Below, one piece after another: positions 9,155-19,653 of a stretch of 41,044 nucleotides of DNA; within the stretch, counting starts at the first letter, position 1, and the number at the start of each line of letters is the position of its first letter. The position numbers and the translations under genes are program-made. The stretch comes from Flavobacteriaceae bacterium (GTDB taxonomy: Bacteria > Bacteroidota > Bacteroidia > Flavobacteriales > Flavobacteriaceae). The stretch is from positions 1 to 41,044 of the forward strand of contig JAFMFH010000008.1 in assembly GCA_017856235.1 (NCBI GenBank). The letters are read 5' to 3'. The notes below the pieces were generated by a model. The model was not told where the DNA came from. It saw nothing but the letters and a program-made list of their open reading frames with translations, and did not search any database.

Positions 9155-9226
9155 ATCGTTTTAATAATTTTCAATTAATAATATTTCGTTTTACTTTCAT
9201 AGATTTCTTAGGTAAATTCATAATTA

Positions 9227-9234
9227 TACATTTG
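9227..9234 (+). promoter_or_regulatory. Candidate -7 box for gltBD
   Basis: TACATTTG matches TAnnTTTG and ends 10 nt before the gltB ATG, giving a very short leader. No clear TTG lies 19 nt upstream. The rest of 9155-9226 shows no further structure. Confidence 0.45.
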
Positions 9235-9244
9235 TGAGTTAGGT

Positions 9245-12200
9245 ATGAAATTAAAAGATCAAGGTCTATATTTATCTGAATTTGAACACGACAATTGTGG
9301 TGCTGGTTTTATATGTAGCCTAAATGGAGAAAGGACTAATACTATTATTAGTAAAGCATTAAATATATTAACCTGTTTAGAGCATAGAGGTGCTATTAGT
9401 TCGGATGGTAGAACGGGTGATGGTGCTGGAATTTTAATTGAGATACCTCACGATTTTTTTAAAAAACAATGTGATTTCAACTTACCAAAAGCAAATGATT
9501 ATGCAGTAGGTATGTTATTTCTTCCTAATAAAATAAATCAATCAAATTATTGTATTAAAATATTCGAAGATGAAATCAAAAAACAAGAGTTAGAAATTAT
9601 TGGATGGAGGGATGTCCCGATAAATTCTAAAGTTGTTGGTTCAATTGCTAGTAAGACTCAACCAACAATCAAACAAGTTTTTATTAAACCAAAAGATTCT
9701 AAATTAAATGAACAAAAGTTTAATCTAAAGCTTTTTGTAGCTAGAAAAATTAGTGAAAATATTATTTATAACTCTGAGCTGTCTCAAAGTGAATTTTTCT
9801 ACTTTTCAAGTCTTAGCATAAGAACTATTATATACAAGGGCTTGCTAATCCCAGAGGATATTGAAAGATTCTATAAAGATTTAACAAACAAAAATTTAGT
9901 TACTAAACTTGCACTTGTTCATCAAAGGTTTTCAACAAACACATTCCCTACATGGGATCTTGCTCAACCATTTAGATACATGTGTCACAACGGTGAAATA
10001 AATACTTTTAAAGGTAATTTAAGTAGAATGAAATCTAGAGAGGAGCTTTTTGAGTCTTCTGAAATCTCTGGTGGTGATATGAAAAAGATATTACCAATAA
10101 TTATTCCAAATAAGTCTGATTCAGCATCAATGGATATGGTTGTTGAATTGTTATTAATGACAGGTAGATCACTTCCTGAAGTAATGATGATGCTTGTTCC
10201 TGAAGCTTGGGAGAAGCACAAATCTATGAGTAAGAGTAAAAAGGCCTTTTATAATTATAATAGTTGTATTATGGAGCCTTGGGATGGACCGGCTTCTATT
10301 CCATTTACCGATGGTAAATTCATTGGAGCTCTTCTTGATAGAAATGGTCTAAGACCATCCAGGTATACTGTAACTAAAGATGGTTATGTAATTATGTCAT
10401 CAGAAACAGGTGTTGTTGATATAAAACCAGATAATATTCTAACTCATGGAAGGTTGGAGCCTGGTAAGATTTTTCTTGTTGATATGGAAAAAGGAAGAAT
10501 AGTTAACGATGATGAGATCAAAGAGGAAATTGTATCCAAGAGACCCTATCAGGATTGGATAAATAAAAATATTCTTCAATTATCTGATGTTCCTTACACT
10601 GGAAATAGAACTCCAGGTGAAAAACTAAGTATAGAAACAAGATTGAAAATATTTGGTTATACAAAGGAAGATTTTAGAAAAATAATAATTCCAATGTGTC
10701 AAACTGGCAAAGAGGCTTTAGGATCTATGGGAACAGATACACCTCTTGCAGTTCTATCTAAAAAACCTCAACTTATTTACAACTATTTCAAACAGCTATT
10801 TGCTCAAGTTACAAACCCACCATTAGATGGTATAAGAGAGGAAATTATAACAGATACCAGTCTTTCAATTGGAAGAAATTTTAATTTGTTTGAAATAGTT
10901 GAAGAGCATTCAATAAACCTAACTATCAGAAATCCCATCATTTCCAATGAGGATCTTGATAAGATTAAATATATAAATCATAAAAATTTTAAATCAAGTT
11001 CAATTAAATGCTTATATGAATTCAAGAAAGGTCACAATGGTATTGAAGAAGCTCTAGACAAAATTATTTTGGAAATTGATAATTGTATTGATCAAGGAAG
11101 TAATATAATAATATTAAGTGATAGACTTATTTCTAAAAAAATGGCCCCTATTCCTATACTTTTAGCATGTTCTTATGTTCATCAGACAATGATAAAAAGA
11201 AAGAAAAGATCAAAATTTGGTATAATAATTGAGTCTGCTGAGCCTAGAGAGCCTCACCACTTCTCAATGCTTTTTGGATATGGTGCAAGTGCAATAAACC
11301 CTTATTTAATAAATGAGGTGATTGAATATCACTTTAATTCAGGACACCTGAATAATGTTTCAATAAATTCTGCTATTTCTAATTTTAATAATGCAATTGC
11401 AAATGGGATTCTAAAAATTATGAATAAAATTGGAATCTCAACACTTAATTCATATAGGGGATCCCAAATGTTTGAAGCACTTGGACTTAAAACAAACTTC
11501 ATTAATAAGTATTTTCAAAATACGCCTTCCAGAATTGAAGGAGTTGGACTCTACGTTATTGAAAAGGAAATTAGTGAGAGAATAAAGTACGCATTTAAAT
11601 CTGAATCTGACTTCTCTTCATTAAAAACTGGTGGTGATTACAGATGGAGAAGAGATGGAGAGAGTCATATGTTTAATCCAGCAACTATTTCTAAACTTCA
11701 GAATTCGGTCAGAACAGAAAGCTATTCCTCTTACAAAGAATATTCTGATATAGTAAATAAACAAGAAGACCAATTTATGACTATAAGAGGTCTTCTTAAG
11801 TTTGTAGATTTTAATCCAATTCCAATTGAAGAAGTGGAACCATGGACTGAGATTGTTAAAAGATTCAAAACAGGTGCTATGTCATATGGATCTATCAGCA
11901 AAGAAGCCCATGAAAATCTTGCAATTGCAATGAATAGAATTGGAGGTAAAAGTAATTCTGGTGAAGGAGGTGAAGACACTGATAGATTTATTCAAGATAA
12001 AAATGGCGATTTAAGAAACAGTTCAATTAAGCAAGTTGCTTCTGGTAGATTTGGGGTGAGTTCATACTATTTATCAAACGCTAATGAAATACAAATAAAA
12101 ATGGCACAAGGAGCTAAACCTGGAGAGGGTGGTCAACTTCCAGGGCCTAAGGTAAATCCATTAATTGCTAAAGTTAGAAATTCTACTCCATATGTAGGGC

Positions 12201-13750
12201 TTATCTCACCTCCACCACACCATGACATTTATTCAATTGAAGATTTAGCTCAACTAATTTTTGATTTGAAAAATGCTAACAGAAATGCTAGAATTAATGT
12301 TAAACTTGTCTCCGAAGTTGGAGTTGGTACAATTGCTGCAGGAGTGGCAAAAGCCAAGGCTGATGTTATTTTAATATCTGGTTACGATGGTGGAACTGGT
12401 GCCTCTCCTTTAACTTCATTAAGACACGCTGGATTACCATGGGAACTTGGAATTGCAGAAGCACAACAAACCTTGGTTTTAAATAATTTAAGAAGCAGAG
12501 TTGTTCTTGAATGTGATGGACAATTAAAAACAGGTCGTGATGTGGCAATTGCATGTTTATTGGGAGCTGAAGAATTTGGTTTTTCAACAGCACCTCTTGT
12601 TGCATCTGGATGTATAATGATGAGAGCATGTCATTTAAATACTTGTCCAGTTGGTATTGCAACTCAGGATCCTGAACTTAGAAAAAACTTTAAAGGTAAA
12701 CCTGAGCATGTTATTAATTTTATGTATTTCGTTGCACAGGAGTTAAGAGAAATAATGGCTAAACTTGGCTTTAGAAGTATTGACGAAATGATTGGTCAGA
12801 CACAAAAACTTAGAGCTAAGACTGGAATTGATGATTATAAGATCAAAGGTATTAATTTGGATAAATTACTCTATAAGCCTTTAAATGGAGACGATGATAG
12901 GCTCAGAAATACCTCCAAACAAAACCATAACTTAGATAATGTGCTAGATTTTAAAATATTAAAAGTTGCAAAATTGTCTATTAATAATAAGGTAAAATCT
13001 TCATTCGAATACAATATTAGAAATACAGATAGAGCTGTTGGCGCATTATTAAGTAATGAAATTTCAAAGATCCATGGTGAGAAAGGTCTTCCAAAAAATA
13101 CTTTAAAAATAACTTTTAATGGTTCAGCTGGTCAAAGTTTTGGTGCTTTTTCTGTAAGAGGATTAAATATGACAATCTATGGAAATACAAATGACTATTT
13201 TGGTAAAAGTTTATCTGGCGCAACACTTGTTGTAAGAGTTCCAAAGGAGTCAAGTATTATTTCAAATGAAAACATTATAATTGGAAATGTTGCTCTTTAT
13301 GGTGCAATAAGTGGAGAGGCTTATATTAATGGAATTGCAGGTGAACGTTTTTGCGTAAGAAATTCTGGAGCAAAGGCGGTAGTTGAAGGCATTGGTGATC
13401 ATGGGTGTGAATATATGACCGGTGGAACTGTCCTAATTATAGGTAAGATTGGTAGAAACTTTGGAGCTGGAATGAGCGGTGGTATTGCTTATATTTATAA
13501 AGTTGACAAAAGATCAATCAAGGATTTCAATATGGAAATGATTGATTTTGAAATTCCCAATATTCAAGATGAAGATATAATTTATGAAATGTTAGAAAAT
13601 CACTTTTCTTACACTAATAGTGAAGTAGCTGAAAAAATACTATCAAATTGGGAGAACGAAAAGAAAAACTTTATCAAAGTAATGCCTAAAGAGTATAAAA
13701 TTGCTCTAGAAAGGATAGCAAAAGAAAAAATAGATCAGTTAATTCAATAA
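9245..13750 (+). CDS. gltB: Glutamate synthase, large subunit
   Basis: Makes glutamate from glutamine and 2-oxoglutarate with electrons from GltD. At 1501 residues it has full family length. An N-terminal class II glutamine amidotransferase domain (about 18-430) follows a 17-residue propeptide; cleavage would expose Cys18 (HDNCGAGF) as nucleophile. The central domain and the FMN-binding synthase domain (about 830-1200) follow, with a 3Fe-4S cluster motif at C1123, C1129 and C1134 (CIMMRACHLNTCPVG). The C-terminal beta-helix is rich in glycine (GDHGCEYMTGG). Its stop shares one base with the gltD start (TAATG). Together with the GSII enzyme at 31292 it can form a GS-GOGAT route. Confidence 0.97.
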   Translation: MKLKDQGLYLSEFEHDNCGAGFICSLNGERTNTIISKALNILTCLEHRGAISSDGRTGDGAGILIEIPHDFFKKQCDFNLPKANDYAVGMLFLPNKINQSNYCIKIFEDEIKKQELEIIGWRDVPINSKVVGSIASKTQPTIKQVFIKPKDSKLNEQKFNLKLFVARKISENIIYNSELSQSEFFYFSSLSIRTIIYKGLLIPEDIERFYKDLTNKNLVTKLALVHQRFSTNTFPTWDLAQPFRYMCHNGEINTFKGNLSRMKSREELFESSEISGGDMKKILPIIIPNKSDSASMDMVVELLLMTGRSLPEVMMMLVPEAWEKHKSMSKSKKAFYNYNSCIMEPWDGPASIPFTDGKFIGALLDRNGLRPSRYTVTKDGYVIMSSETGVVDIKPDNILTHGRLEPGKIFLVDMEKGRIVNDDEIKEEIVSKRPYQDWINKNILQLSDVPYTGNRTPGEKLSIETRLKIFGYTKEDFRKIIIPMCQTGKEALGSMGTDTPLAVLSKKPQLIYNYFKQLFAQVTNPPLDGIREEIITDTSLSIGRNFNLFEIVEEHSINLTIRNPIISNEDLDKIKYINHKNFKSSSIKCLYEFKKGHNGIEEALDKIILEIDNCIDQGSNIIILSDRLISKKMAPIPILLACSYVHQTMIKRKKRSKFGIIIESAEPREPHHFSMLFGYGASAINPYLINEVIEYHFNSGHLNNVSINSAISNFNNAIANGILKIMNKIGISTLNSYRGSQMFEALGLKTNFINKYFQNTPSRIEGVGLYVIEKEISERIKYAFKSESDFSSLKTGGDYRWRRDGESHMFNPATISKLQNSVRTESYSSYKEYSDIVNKQEDQFMTIRGLLKFVDFNPIPIEEVEPWTEIVKRFKTGAMSYGSISKEAHENLAIAMNRIGGKSNSGEGGEDTDRFIQDKNGDLRNSSIKQVASGRFGVSSYYLSNANEIQIKMAQGAKPGEGGQLPGPKVNPLIAKVRNSTPYVGLISPPPHHDIYSIEDLAQLIFDLKNANRNARINVKLVSEVGVGTIAAGVAKAKADVILISGYDGGTGASPLTSLRHAGLPWELGIAEAQQTLVLNNLRSRVVLECDGQLKTGRDVAIACLLGAEEFGFSTAPLVASGCIMMRACHLNTCPVGIATQDPELRKNFKGKPEHVINFMYFVAQELREIMAKLGFRSIDEMIGQTQKLRAKTGIDDYKIKGINLDKLLYKPLNGDDDRLRNTSKQNHNLDNVLDFKILKVAKLSINNKVKSSFEYNIRNTDRAVGALLSNEISKIHGEKGLPKNTLKITFNGSAGQSFGAFSVRGLNMTIYGNTNDYFGKSLSGATLVVRVPKESSIISNENIIIGNVALYGAISGEAYINGIAGERFCVRNSGAKAVVEGIGDHGCEYMTGGTVLIIGKIGRNFGAGMSGGIAYIYKVDKRSIKDFNMEMIDFEIPNIQDEDIIYEMLENHFSYTNSEVAEKILSNWENEKKNFIKVMPKEYKIALERIAKEKIDQLIQ

Positions 13751-15201
13751 TGGGAAAGATTAAAGGTTTTAAAGAATATGACAGAATTGATGAGAAGTAT
13801 ATTCCCGTTAGAAAAAGATTAAAGAACTATAAAGAGTTTACGATTTCTCCAAAAAAGACAGAGTTAAAATCTCAAGCTGCAAGATGTATGGATTGCGGTG
13901 TTCCTTTCTGTCATAGTGGATGTCCTTTAGGTAATTTAATTCCTGATTTTAATGACTTAGTTTATAATAATAAATGGAAAGAAGCTCTTGATGTTCTTCA
14001 TTCAACGAATAATTTTCCTGAATTTACTGGAAGGCTTTGTCCAGCTCCATGTGAAGCTGCATGTGTTTTAGGGATTATTGACCCCCCTGTTTCAATTGAA
14101 TTGATAGAAAAGCATATTGTTGAGAAAGGATTTAGTGAAAACTGGATAGTACCTAGAATTCCTAGTAAAAGGACTAACAAAAAAGTAGCTATTATTGGTT
14201 CTGGTCCAGCTGGTCTAGCAGCAGCTCAGCAATTAAATTCTGTTGGTCATAAGATTACTGTCTACGAAAGAGATGATAAAGTTGGAGGTTTACTTAGGTA
14301 TGGTATTCCAGACTTCAAACTTGAAAAAAATATTATTGACAGGCGTATAGAAATTCTAAAAAAGGAAGGTATTACTTTCAAATGTAGTGTAGAGATTGGA
14401 AAAGACGTTGATATTGATGATCTTGAGTCTAAATATGATAGCATTTTATTGTGTACTGGATCTTCTATAAAAAGAAGTCTTGATATTCCAGGTATTGATT
14501 TACCAGGTGTTATTCAAGCTATGGATTTTTTGACTCATAATAATCGTTTTGTTGATAATCAATTTAGTGATCATCTTGATTGTTACAATGCAAAAGGAAA
14601 AAATGTAATTGTTATTGGAGGAGGAGATACTGGATCAGATTGTATAGGTACATCCAATAGGCATGGAGCAAAAAGTGTAATAAATTTTGAACTTAATTCA
14701 AAACCTCCATCTAACAGAAGTGAAGATAATCCATGGCCTTATTGGCCTTTAACAATCAAAACATCATCTTCTCATGAGGAAGGAACTCAAAGAGAGTGGA
14801 GTATATTAACTAAAAAATTTATTAGTGACTCTGATAATAATCTAATTGGTCTTGAGACAGTAAGTGTTAAATTTGACTCTGAAAAAAAAGATTACATTGA
14901 AATACCTGATTCAACTAAAATATGGAATTGTGATTTAGTTATTTTAGCTCTTGGCTTTACAGGTCCTGAGGTTAATCTTCCAAATAAGTTTAATATTGAA
15001 ATCAATAAACGAGGTAATATAAGTTCAAATTCTAACTACCAAACAAAAAAAAATAATATTTTTACTGCAGGAGACTGTAGACGAGGTCAATCTCTAATTG
15101 TTTGGGCTATTTCTGAAGGAAGAGAAGCTGCTTACCATATTGACAGTTTCTTAATGGGAAGTTCTAACCTTCCTAAAAAAAGCTCTTTAGGAGACCTATA
15201 G
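13750..15201 (+). CDS. gltD: Glutamate synthase, small subunit (NADPH-type)
   Basis: Oxidises NAD(P)H and passes electrons through FAD and iron-sulfur clusters to GltB. The N-terminus holds the Cys clusters C46, C49, C54, C58 and C97, C101, C105 (CMDCGVPFCHSGCP; CPAPCEAAC). FAD binding is shown by GSGPAG at 150-155 and the NADPH site by GGGDTG at 290-295. The 483 residues are a normal length. The ATG overlaps the gltB stop by one base, the classic coupled arrangement. A glycosyltransferase gene starts 23 nt after the stop and may be read through. Confidence 0.97.
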   Translation: MGKIKGFKEYDRIDEKYIPVRKRLKNYKEFTISPKKTELKSQAARCMDCGVPFCHSGCPLGNLIPDFNDLVYNNKWKEALDVLHSTNNFPEFTGRLCPAPCEAACVLGIIDPPVSIELIEKHIVEKGFSENWIVPRIPSKRTNKKVAIIGSGPAGLAAAQQLNSVGHKITVYERDDKVGGLLRYGIPDFKLEKNIIDRRIEILKKEGITFKCSVEIGKDVDIDDLESKYDSILLCTGSSIKRSLDIPGIDLPGVIQAMDFLTHNNRFVDNQFSDHLDCYNAKGKNVIVIGGGDTGSDCIGTSNRHGAKSVINFELNSKPPSNRSEDNPWPYWPLTIKTSSSHEEGTQREWSILTKKFISDSDNNLIGLETVSVKFDSEKKDYIEIPDSTKIWNCDLVILALGFTGPEVNLPNKFNIEINKRGNISSNSNYQTKKNNIFTAGDCRRGQSLIVWAISEGREAAYHIDSFLMGSSNLPKKSSLGDL

Positions 15202-15224
15202 ATATATTTCCATAAATTAGTATA

Positions 15225-16340
15225 ATGAATTCAAAAAGGATTAAATTCCTAGTAATCTCAAGTGCATACCCTTATAGAGGTGGTATTTCAGATTCCACTC
15301 ATTCTTTTTGCAATGAACTTATTGATTCAGGTGTATCTACTGAAGTATGGACCTTTTCACTACTTTATCCAAATTTTCTTTTTCCTGGAAATACTCAATA
15401 TAGCAGAGAGAAGTATAAACAGAAATTTCAAATTAAAAGAAAGATTAATACAATTAATCCATTTAATTGGTTAAGGGTTTCAAAAAATATTAACCAACTA
15501 GCTCCTGAAGTAGTAATTTTAAGATATTGGTCACCAATTTTATGTTTACCATATTATTTTATTAGTTTTTTTTTAAGTAAAAAAATAAAAGTTATTGGGA
15601 TTGTAGATAACTGGAAGAATCATGAAAAAATTCCTTTTGAGAATATTTTAAGAAAAATTTTTCTAAAATCATGTACAAAATTTGTTTCATTTTCTAAAAA
15701 TATTGCAGAAGTGATTAGCTCAAATACAAAAAAAGAGGTATTATCTCTTTATCATCCTATAAACACCAACCTTCCTGAACTTAAAGAAAAAGCAAAAGCA
15801 AAAATAGATCTAAACTTGGAAGATTTTAAATATGTCACATTTGTTGGACTGATTAGAAAATATAAAGGTGTTCAAACATTTATACAATCAATTAATTATA
15901 TTAAGGATGATAATATAAAATTCATAATTGCAGGAGAGTTCTATGATTCATTGAAAGAATATAAACAATTAGTCAATAAACTTAATCTTAGTGAAAAAAT
16001 AATAATAGATAATAGCTTCCTAGAGCTTAATAAGATAAGAGATTATATATGTGCAAGTGAATTAATAGTTCAACCATATATTAATGCAAGTCAAAGTGGA
16101 ATTACTCCACTTGCATACTTCTATAATAAACCTTTAGTTGTTTCAAAAGTTAGAGGATTGGAAGAAATTATAAGTAAAGATCAGAGCGGTGAAATATTTG
16201 ATAAAACCCCTGAAAATTTAGCAAAAGCAATTCTAAATTGTATTGACAAAAAAAGAAATCAACTATATATTTCAAATATTATTAAAGCAAAAAATAATTA
16301 TTCTTGGTCAACTTTTGTGGAGAAAATTAAAAAAATATAA
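15225..16340 (+). CDS. Glycosyltransferase, GT-B fold (GT4-like)
   Basis: Probably transfers a sugar from a nucleotide donor onto a surface glycan or lipid. The N-terminal half begins with the donor-loop pattern YPYRGGISDSTHSF typical of GT4 proteins. The C-terminal half contains FVGLIRKYKGVQTFIQ (about 206-221), IIAGEF, and the acceptor/donor segment SQSGITPLAYFYNKPLVVSKVRGLEEII. The 371 residues match the family. It has no signal peptide. Its last 33 nt overlap the convergent PAP2 gene. Acceptor and donor cannot be named; it may be carried on the gltBD transcript or have its own promoter (TATATTTC just upstream). Confidence 0.85.
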   Translation: MNSKRIKFLVISSAYPYRGGISDSTHSFCNELIDSGVSTEVWTFSLLYPNFLFPGNTQYSREKYKQKFQIKRKINTINPFNWLRVSKNINQLAPEVVILRYWSPILCLPYYFISFFLSKKIKVIGIVDNWKNHEKIPFENILRKIFLKSCTKFVSFSKNIAEVISSNTKKEVLSLYHPINTNLPELKEKAKAKIDLNLEDFKYVTFVGLIRKYKGVQTFIQSINYIKDDNIKFIIAGEFYDSLKEYKQLVNKLNLSEKIIIDNSFLELNKIRDYICASELIVQPYINASQSGITPLAYFYNKPLVVSKVRGLEEIISKDQSGEIFDKTPENLAKAILNCIDKKRNQLYISNIIKAKNNYSWSTFVEKIKKI

Positions 16341-16892
16341 GTATATCTTATATAAAACTAATGCATATATAGAACCAAAAATTGCTCCTGCTAAAATATC
16401 AATTGGGTAATGTACACCAAGGTAAATTCTACTATAGGAAATCAATAATGCATATATAGTAAACATCAGAATTAAAAATCTATTTGATGATCTTAATAAT
16501 AGACCAAAAAAGATTGCCAATGAAAAAGAATTTGATGCATGAGCTGAAAAGAATCCATATCTTCCACCACATGATTCTTTCACAAGTCTTAATGAGTCAG
16601 TAATTTGTTCATTATAACATGGTCTAAGCCTTTGAATAGTATCTTTAAATAAATTTGAAGTTTGATCAGAAATAGTTATAAGTATAGTTAAAGTAATTAT
16701 TAAAAGAAGTAAAATTTTAGTTCTTTTATAGTTTTTAATTGAATATATATAAGCAATTAATACTATCAAATAAAATATTACATTGGCTTCTGTTTTCGAA
16801 AGAAACATCCAGAAATTGTCAAAATATGGGCTCCCTAAATTATTGAAATATAAGAATAAGTCTGAATCAAGTTTTAAAATTTCCTCAATCAT
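16308..16892 (-). CDS. PAP2-family membrane phosphatase
   Basis: A 194-residue membrane phosphatase of the type 2 phosphatidic acid phosphatase superfamily, acting on lipid phosphates such as undecaprenyl pyrophosphate or phosphatidic acid. The three motifs are seen: K83-x6-R90-P91 (KDTIQRLRP), S116-A-H118 (FFSAHASNS) and S154-R155-x5-H161-x3-D165 (SRIYLGVHYPID). About five hydrophobic helices surround them. Its ATG overlaps the MATE gene stop by 8 nt (ATGATTGA), so the two are cotranslated. Its end overlaps the convergent glycosyltransferase. The true substrate is not shown by sequence. Confidence 0.88.
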   Translation of the reverse strand: MIEEILKLDSDLFLYFNNLGSPYFDNFWMFLSKTEANVIFYLIVLIAYIYSIKNYKRTKILLLLIITLTILITISDQTSNLFKDTIQRLRPCYNEQITDSLRLVKESCGGRYGFFSAHASNSFSLAIFFGLLLRSSNRFLILMFTIYALLISYSRIYLGVHYPIDILAGAIFGSIYALVLYKIYLYFFNFLHKS

Positions 16893-18276
16893 TGAGTCTT
16901 ATTATTTTTCTAGAAAGATAATTAAATCTTAAAAAAAGAAATAAAGAGGAAGAGAATAAACCAGACAAAAGTCCTAGCCATATTCCAACCATTGATAAGG
17001 TTGTATAAAATCCAAGATAATATGAAATTGGAAATCCAACAACACCATATGAAAGAAAAATAATTATAGCAGGCTTATTAACATCCTGCATTCCTCTCAG
17101 AGCTCCAAGTACAACTGCTTGTATACCATCAAAAAGCTGGAATACTCCTGCCACAATTAATAATTTAGATGCAATCTCTAATACTTGATTTACATCAGTT
17201 AAATTTGAAGGGTTATTAGGATCCAAGTAAAGAAGGGGTAAAGAATCATTAAACAGTAAAAAAAATATACAAAAAATTATATCAATAGATATTATAAGTA
17301 GAATAGTTGATAAAGCAACTTCTCTTAACTTTTTAAAATTCATCATACCTCTTTGATTACCTACTCTAATCATAGCTGCAACTCCAACACCTAAAGCTAC
17401 CATATATGTCATTGAAGATAGATTAAGAGCAATCTGATTAGCAGCTTGAGAGTTTTTGCCAATGAGTCCTGACATCCAAACTGCAGATATAAAGAACGCT
17501 ACCTCAAAAAAACTATGAAGAGCAGATGGAAGACCTAGATAAAGAATTTTTTTTAATTTTTTAATCTCTACTTTAGAGGGAAAAAATCTTTTTATATAAA
17601 CAGATAGTTTCTTGTGAAGTTTTAAATAAAAAATAATAAATAATAGCATACAGAATCTAGCTATTAAAGTACCAATTGCCGCCCCCTCTACTCCAAGTTT
17701 TGGAAAAATCCAATAACCAAAAATTAGAAAGAAGTTTAAAGCAACATTAATAATATTTCCTACAATAGTTGAATACATAGCAGCTCTTGTAAAAGACATA
17801 CCATCTGCAAATTGTCTAAAAGCTTGAAAGTTTACTGTAGCTATTAAAGATATTGATACCCAAAAAAGATATGGTGAAGCAAGTTCAACTACCTCATTTG
17901 GTTGGTTCATTGAGTACAATAGATTCTTGTTTAAAAAAACAATTAAGAAAAGAATTATTCCAAAAAAAAAGCAGATCAAAAAACTATGTTCAAATATTGT
18001 TGATATATCATTGCTTTTTTTAGCACCGTCTGCTTCTGCAATTAAAGGAGTAATTGCTTGAGAAAATCCAATTCCAAGAGACATTGCAATGAAAACAAAA
18101 CTATTTCCTAAAGAAATAGCAGCAAGCTCAGCAGTACCAAGTTGGCCTACCATAACATTATCAATAAATTGAACAAATGTATGACCTAGCATACCTATCA
18201 TTACAGGGTAGGCTAACTTTAGATTATACTTGAACTCTTTACTATAATTTCTGAGCCTTTTAATTAGTTGGTTCAT
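16885..18276 (-). CDS. MATE-family multidrug/toxin efflux transporter
   Basis: A 463-residue inner-membrane antiporter of the MatE family with twelve predicted helices. It opens with the usual region (LAYPVMIGMLGHTFVQFIDNVMVGQLGTAELAAISLG), and the internal repeat is seen at PSALHSFFEVAFFISAVWMSGLIG. Such proteins expel cationic drugs or metabolites using Na+ or H+. It lies in a minus-strand run with the M28 peptidase 2 nt upstream and the PAP2 gene overlapping downstream. The exact substrate is not predictable. Confidence 0.93.
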   Translation of the reverse strand: MNQLIKRLRNYSKEFKYNLKLAYPVMIGMLGHTFVQFIDNVMVGQLGTAELAAISLGNSFVFIAMSLGIGFSQAITPLIAEADGAKKSNDISTIFEHSFLICFFFGIILFLIVFLNKNLLYSMNQPNEVVELASPYLFWVSISLIATVNFQAFRQFADGMSFTRAAMYSTIVGNIINVALNFFLIFGYWIFPKLGVEGAAIGTLIARFCMLLFIIFYLKLHKKLSVYIKRFFPSKVEIKKLKKILYLGLPSALHSFFEVAFFISAVWMSGLIGKNSQAANQIALNLSSMTYMVALGVGVAAMIRVGNQRGMMNFKKLREVALSTILLIISIDIIFCIFFLLFNDSLPLLYLDPNNPSNLTDVNQVLEIASKLLIVAGVFQLFDGIQAVVLGALRGMQDVNKPAIIIFLSYGVVGFPISYYLGFYTTLSMVGIWLGLLSGLFSSSLFLFLRFNYLSRKIIRLND

Positions 18277-18278
18277 AA

Positions 18279-19649
18279 TTAGAGCTTATAATTATCCATA
18301 AGATAGATTAGAGAAGCCATTGCAGCCGCTCCAAGCTCTAATTCACGTTTATTAATTTTGTCAAAAGTATCAGATGCAGCATGATGATAATCAAAATATC
18401 TTTGAGGGTCTGGTCTTAATCCAGCTAAAATAATATGACCGTCTTTTAAAGGGTTAATATCAGCTCCACTTCCTCCTAAAAGAAAACTTACCCCATAGTC
18501 CTTAAAATAATCCTCAAACTTTGTTAGGTTTTTAAACTCTTTATCTGATGTATCAAAGCTAATTGATCTTGGAGTAAATCCCCCTGCATCAGATTCAATG
18601 GCAAAAAAATGTTTTTCATTTTTGAGCCTTGCAACTTCAGCGTATTTATTTCCTCCTCTTAATCCATTTTCTTCATTAGCAAACAGGACTACTCTAATTG
18701 TCCTCTTAGGGATATAATTTAAAGATTTAAAAATTCTTAGTACTTCCATTGATTGAACAATTCCCGCCCCGTCGTCATGACTTCCATCTCCTAGATCCCA
18801 TGAGTCAAGATGTCCACCAACGACAATTATTTCATTTGGTTTTTCTGACCCCCTTATTTCACCAATTACTGAATGAGTTAATACATCAGGAAAGTTTTTA
18901 GAATTCTGTCTAAAAAAGAACTTAATTTTTGGATTTAAGGATAACATTGAACTAAGAAGCTCTGCTCCATTAGTACTAATTGAAGCAGCTGGAATTCTCT
19001 GACTTAGAGACAAACCTTCATAATACATAGAACCTGTATGAGGATAATTATCTAAAGTTGTAGTCATAGATCTAACAATAACACCTATAGCTCCAAGTTT
19101 AGCTGCCTCAACAGCCCCTTGTGTCCTTTGATTCACACTTTCGCTATAAGCTTGAAAAGTGTTAATCAATGTCACATCCATTGGACGATTAAAAAAAACT
19201 ATTTTTCCACTAACCGAGTCTTTTCCTATATTTCTTAACTCCTTAAAGCTTTTAACTTCAACTACATTTGCAGAAATACCAATTGAAGGAGTAGATATTG
19301 AACCCCCCAATGCTGCAATTGGAACAGAAATATTATTTCCTGGTCTTGTTTCTATATGAGCATATTCAGGAGCACCCCTAACCCATTTTGGCACCATAAC
19401 TGGTTGCAGCCAAACTGAATCAATTTCTAAAAGATCAAGCTCTTCTTTACCCCATTTTACAGACCTTTCATAATTAATAGATCCTGAGAGTCTTCCACCA
19501 ATTTGGTTAGATAAATAATCAAGCCATTGATAAGATTTTCCATTTGATAGAGCTTCATCATATATTTTATCAATAAAAGATGAATTTTCTTGAGTAGTTT
19601 GAGAATTTATAGAATTTAATGTAAGTAGTAAAATTATAAATGGTCTCAT
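18279..19649 (-). CDS. Secreted M28-family zinc aminopeptidase
   Basis: An exported metallopeptidase of the M28 (aminopeptidase Y/S-like) family. The signal peptide is MRPFIILLLTLNSINSQ. A protease-associated region lies in the middle (about 120-240), and metal ligands are seen in GGHLDSWDLGDGSHDDGAG (His and Asp), in the ANEENGLRGG glutamates and in the terminal HHAASDTFDKI. The start is ATG 19649, 4 nt after the stop of the upstream regulator; a TTG at 19670 would put seven polar residues before the signal peptide and is rejected. It probably trims peptides in the periplasm or outside the cell. Confidence 0.92.
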   Translation of the reverse strand: MRPFIILLLTLNSINSQTTQENSSFIDKIYDEALSNGKSYQWLDYLSNQIGGRLSGSINYERSVKWGKEELDLLEIDSVWLQPVMVPKWVRGAPEYAHIETRPGNNISVPIAALGGSISTPSIGISANVVEVKSFKELRNIGKDSVSGKIVFFNRPMDVTLINTFQAYSESVNQRTQGAVEAAKLGAIGVIVRSMTTTLDNYPHTGSMYYEGLSLSQRIPAASISTNGAELLSSMLSLNPKIKFFFRQNSKNFPDVLTHSVIGEIRGSEKPNEIIVVGGHLDSWDLGDGSHDDGAGIVQSMEVLRIFKSLNYIPKRTIRVVLFANEENGLRGGNKYAEVARLKNEKHFFAIESDAGGFTPRSISFDTSDKEFKNLTKFEDYFKDYGVSFLLGGSGADINPLKDGHIILAGLRPDPQRYFDYHHAASDTFDKINKRELELGAAAMASLIYLMDNYKL

Positions 19650-19653
19650 ATTA

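Noticed and set aside
12366-12662. 98-codon open frame on the minus strand inside gltB
   Set aside because: It lies fully opposite the conserved FMN/3Fe-4S region of gltB and its translation has no recognisable domain; it is a shadow frame.
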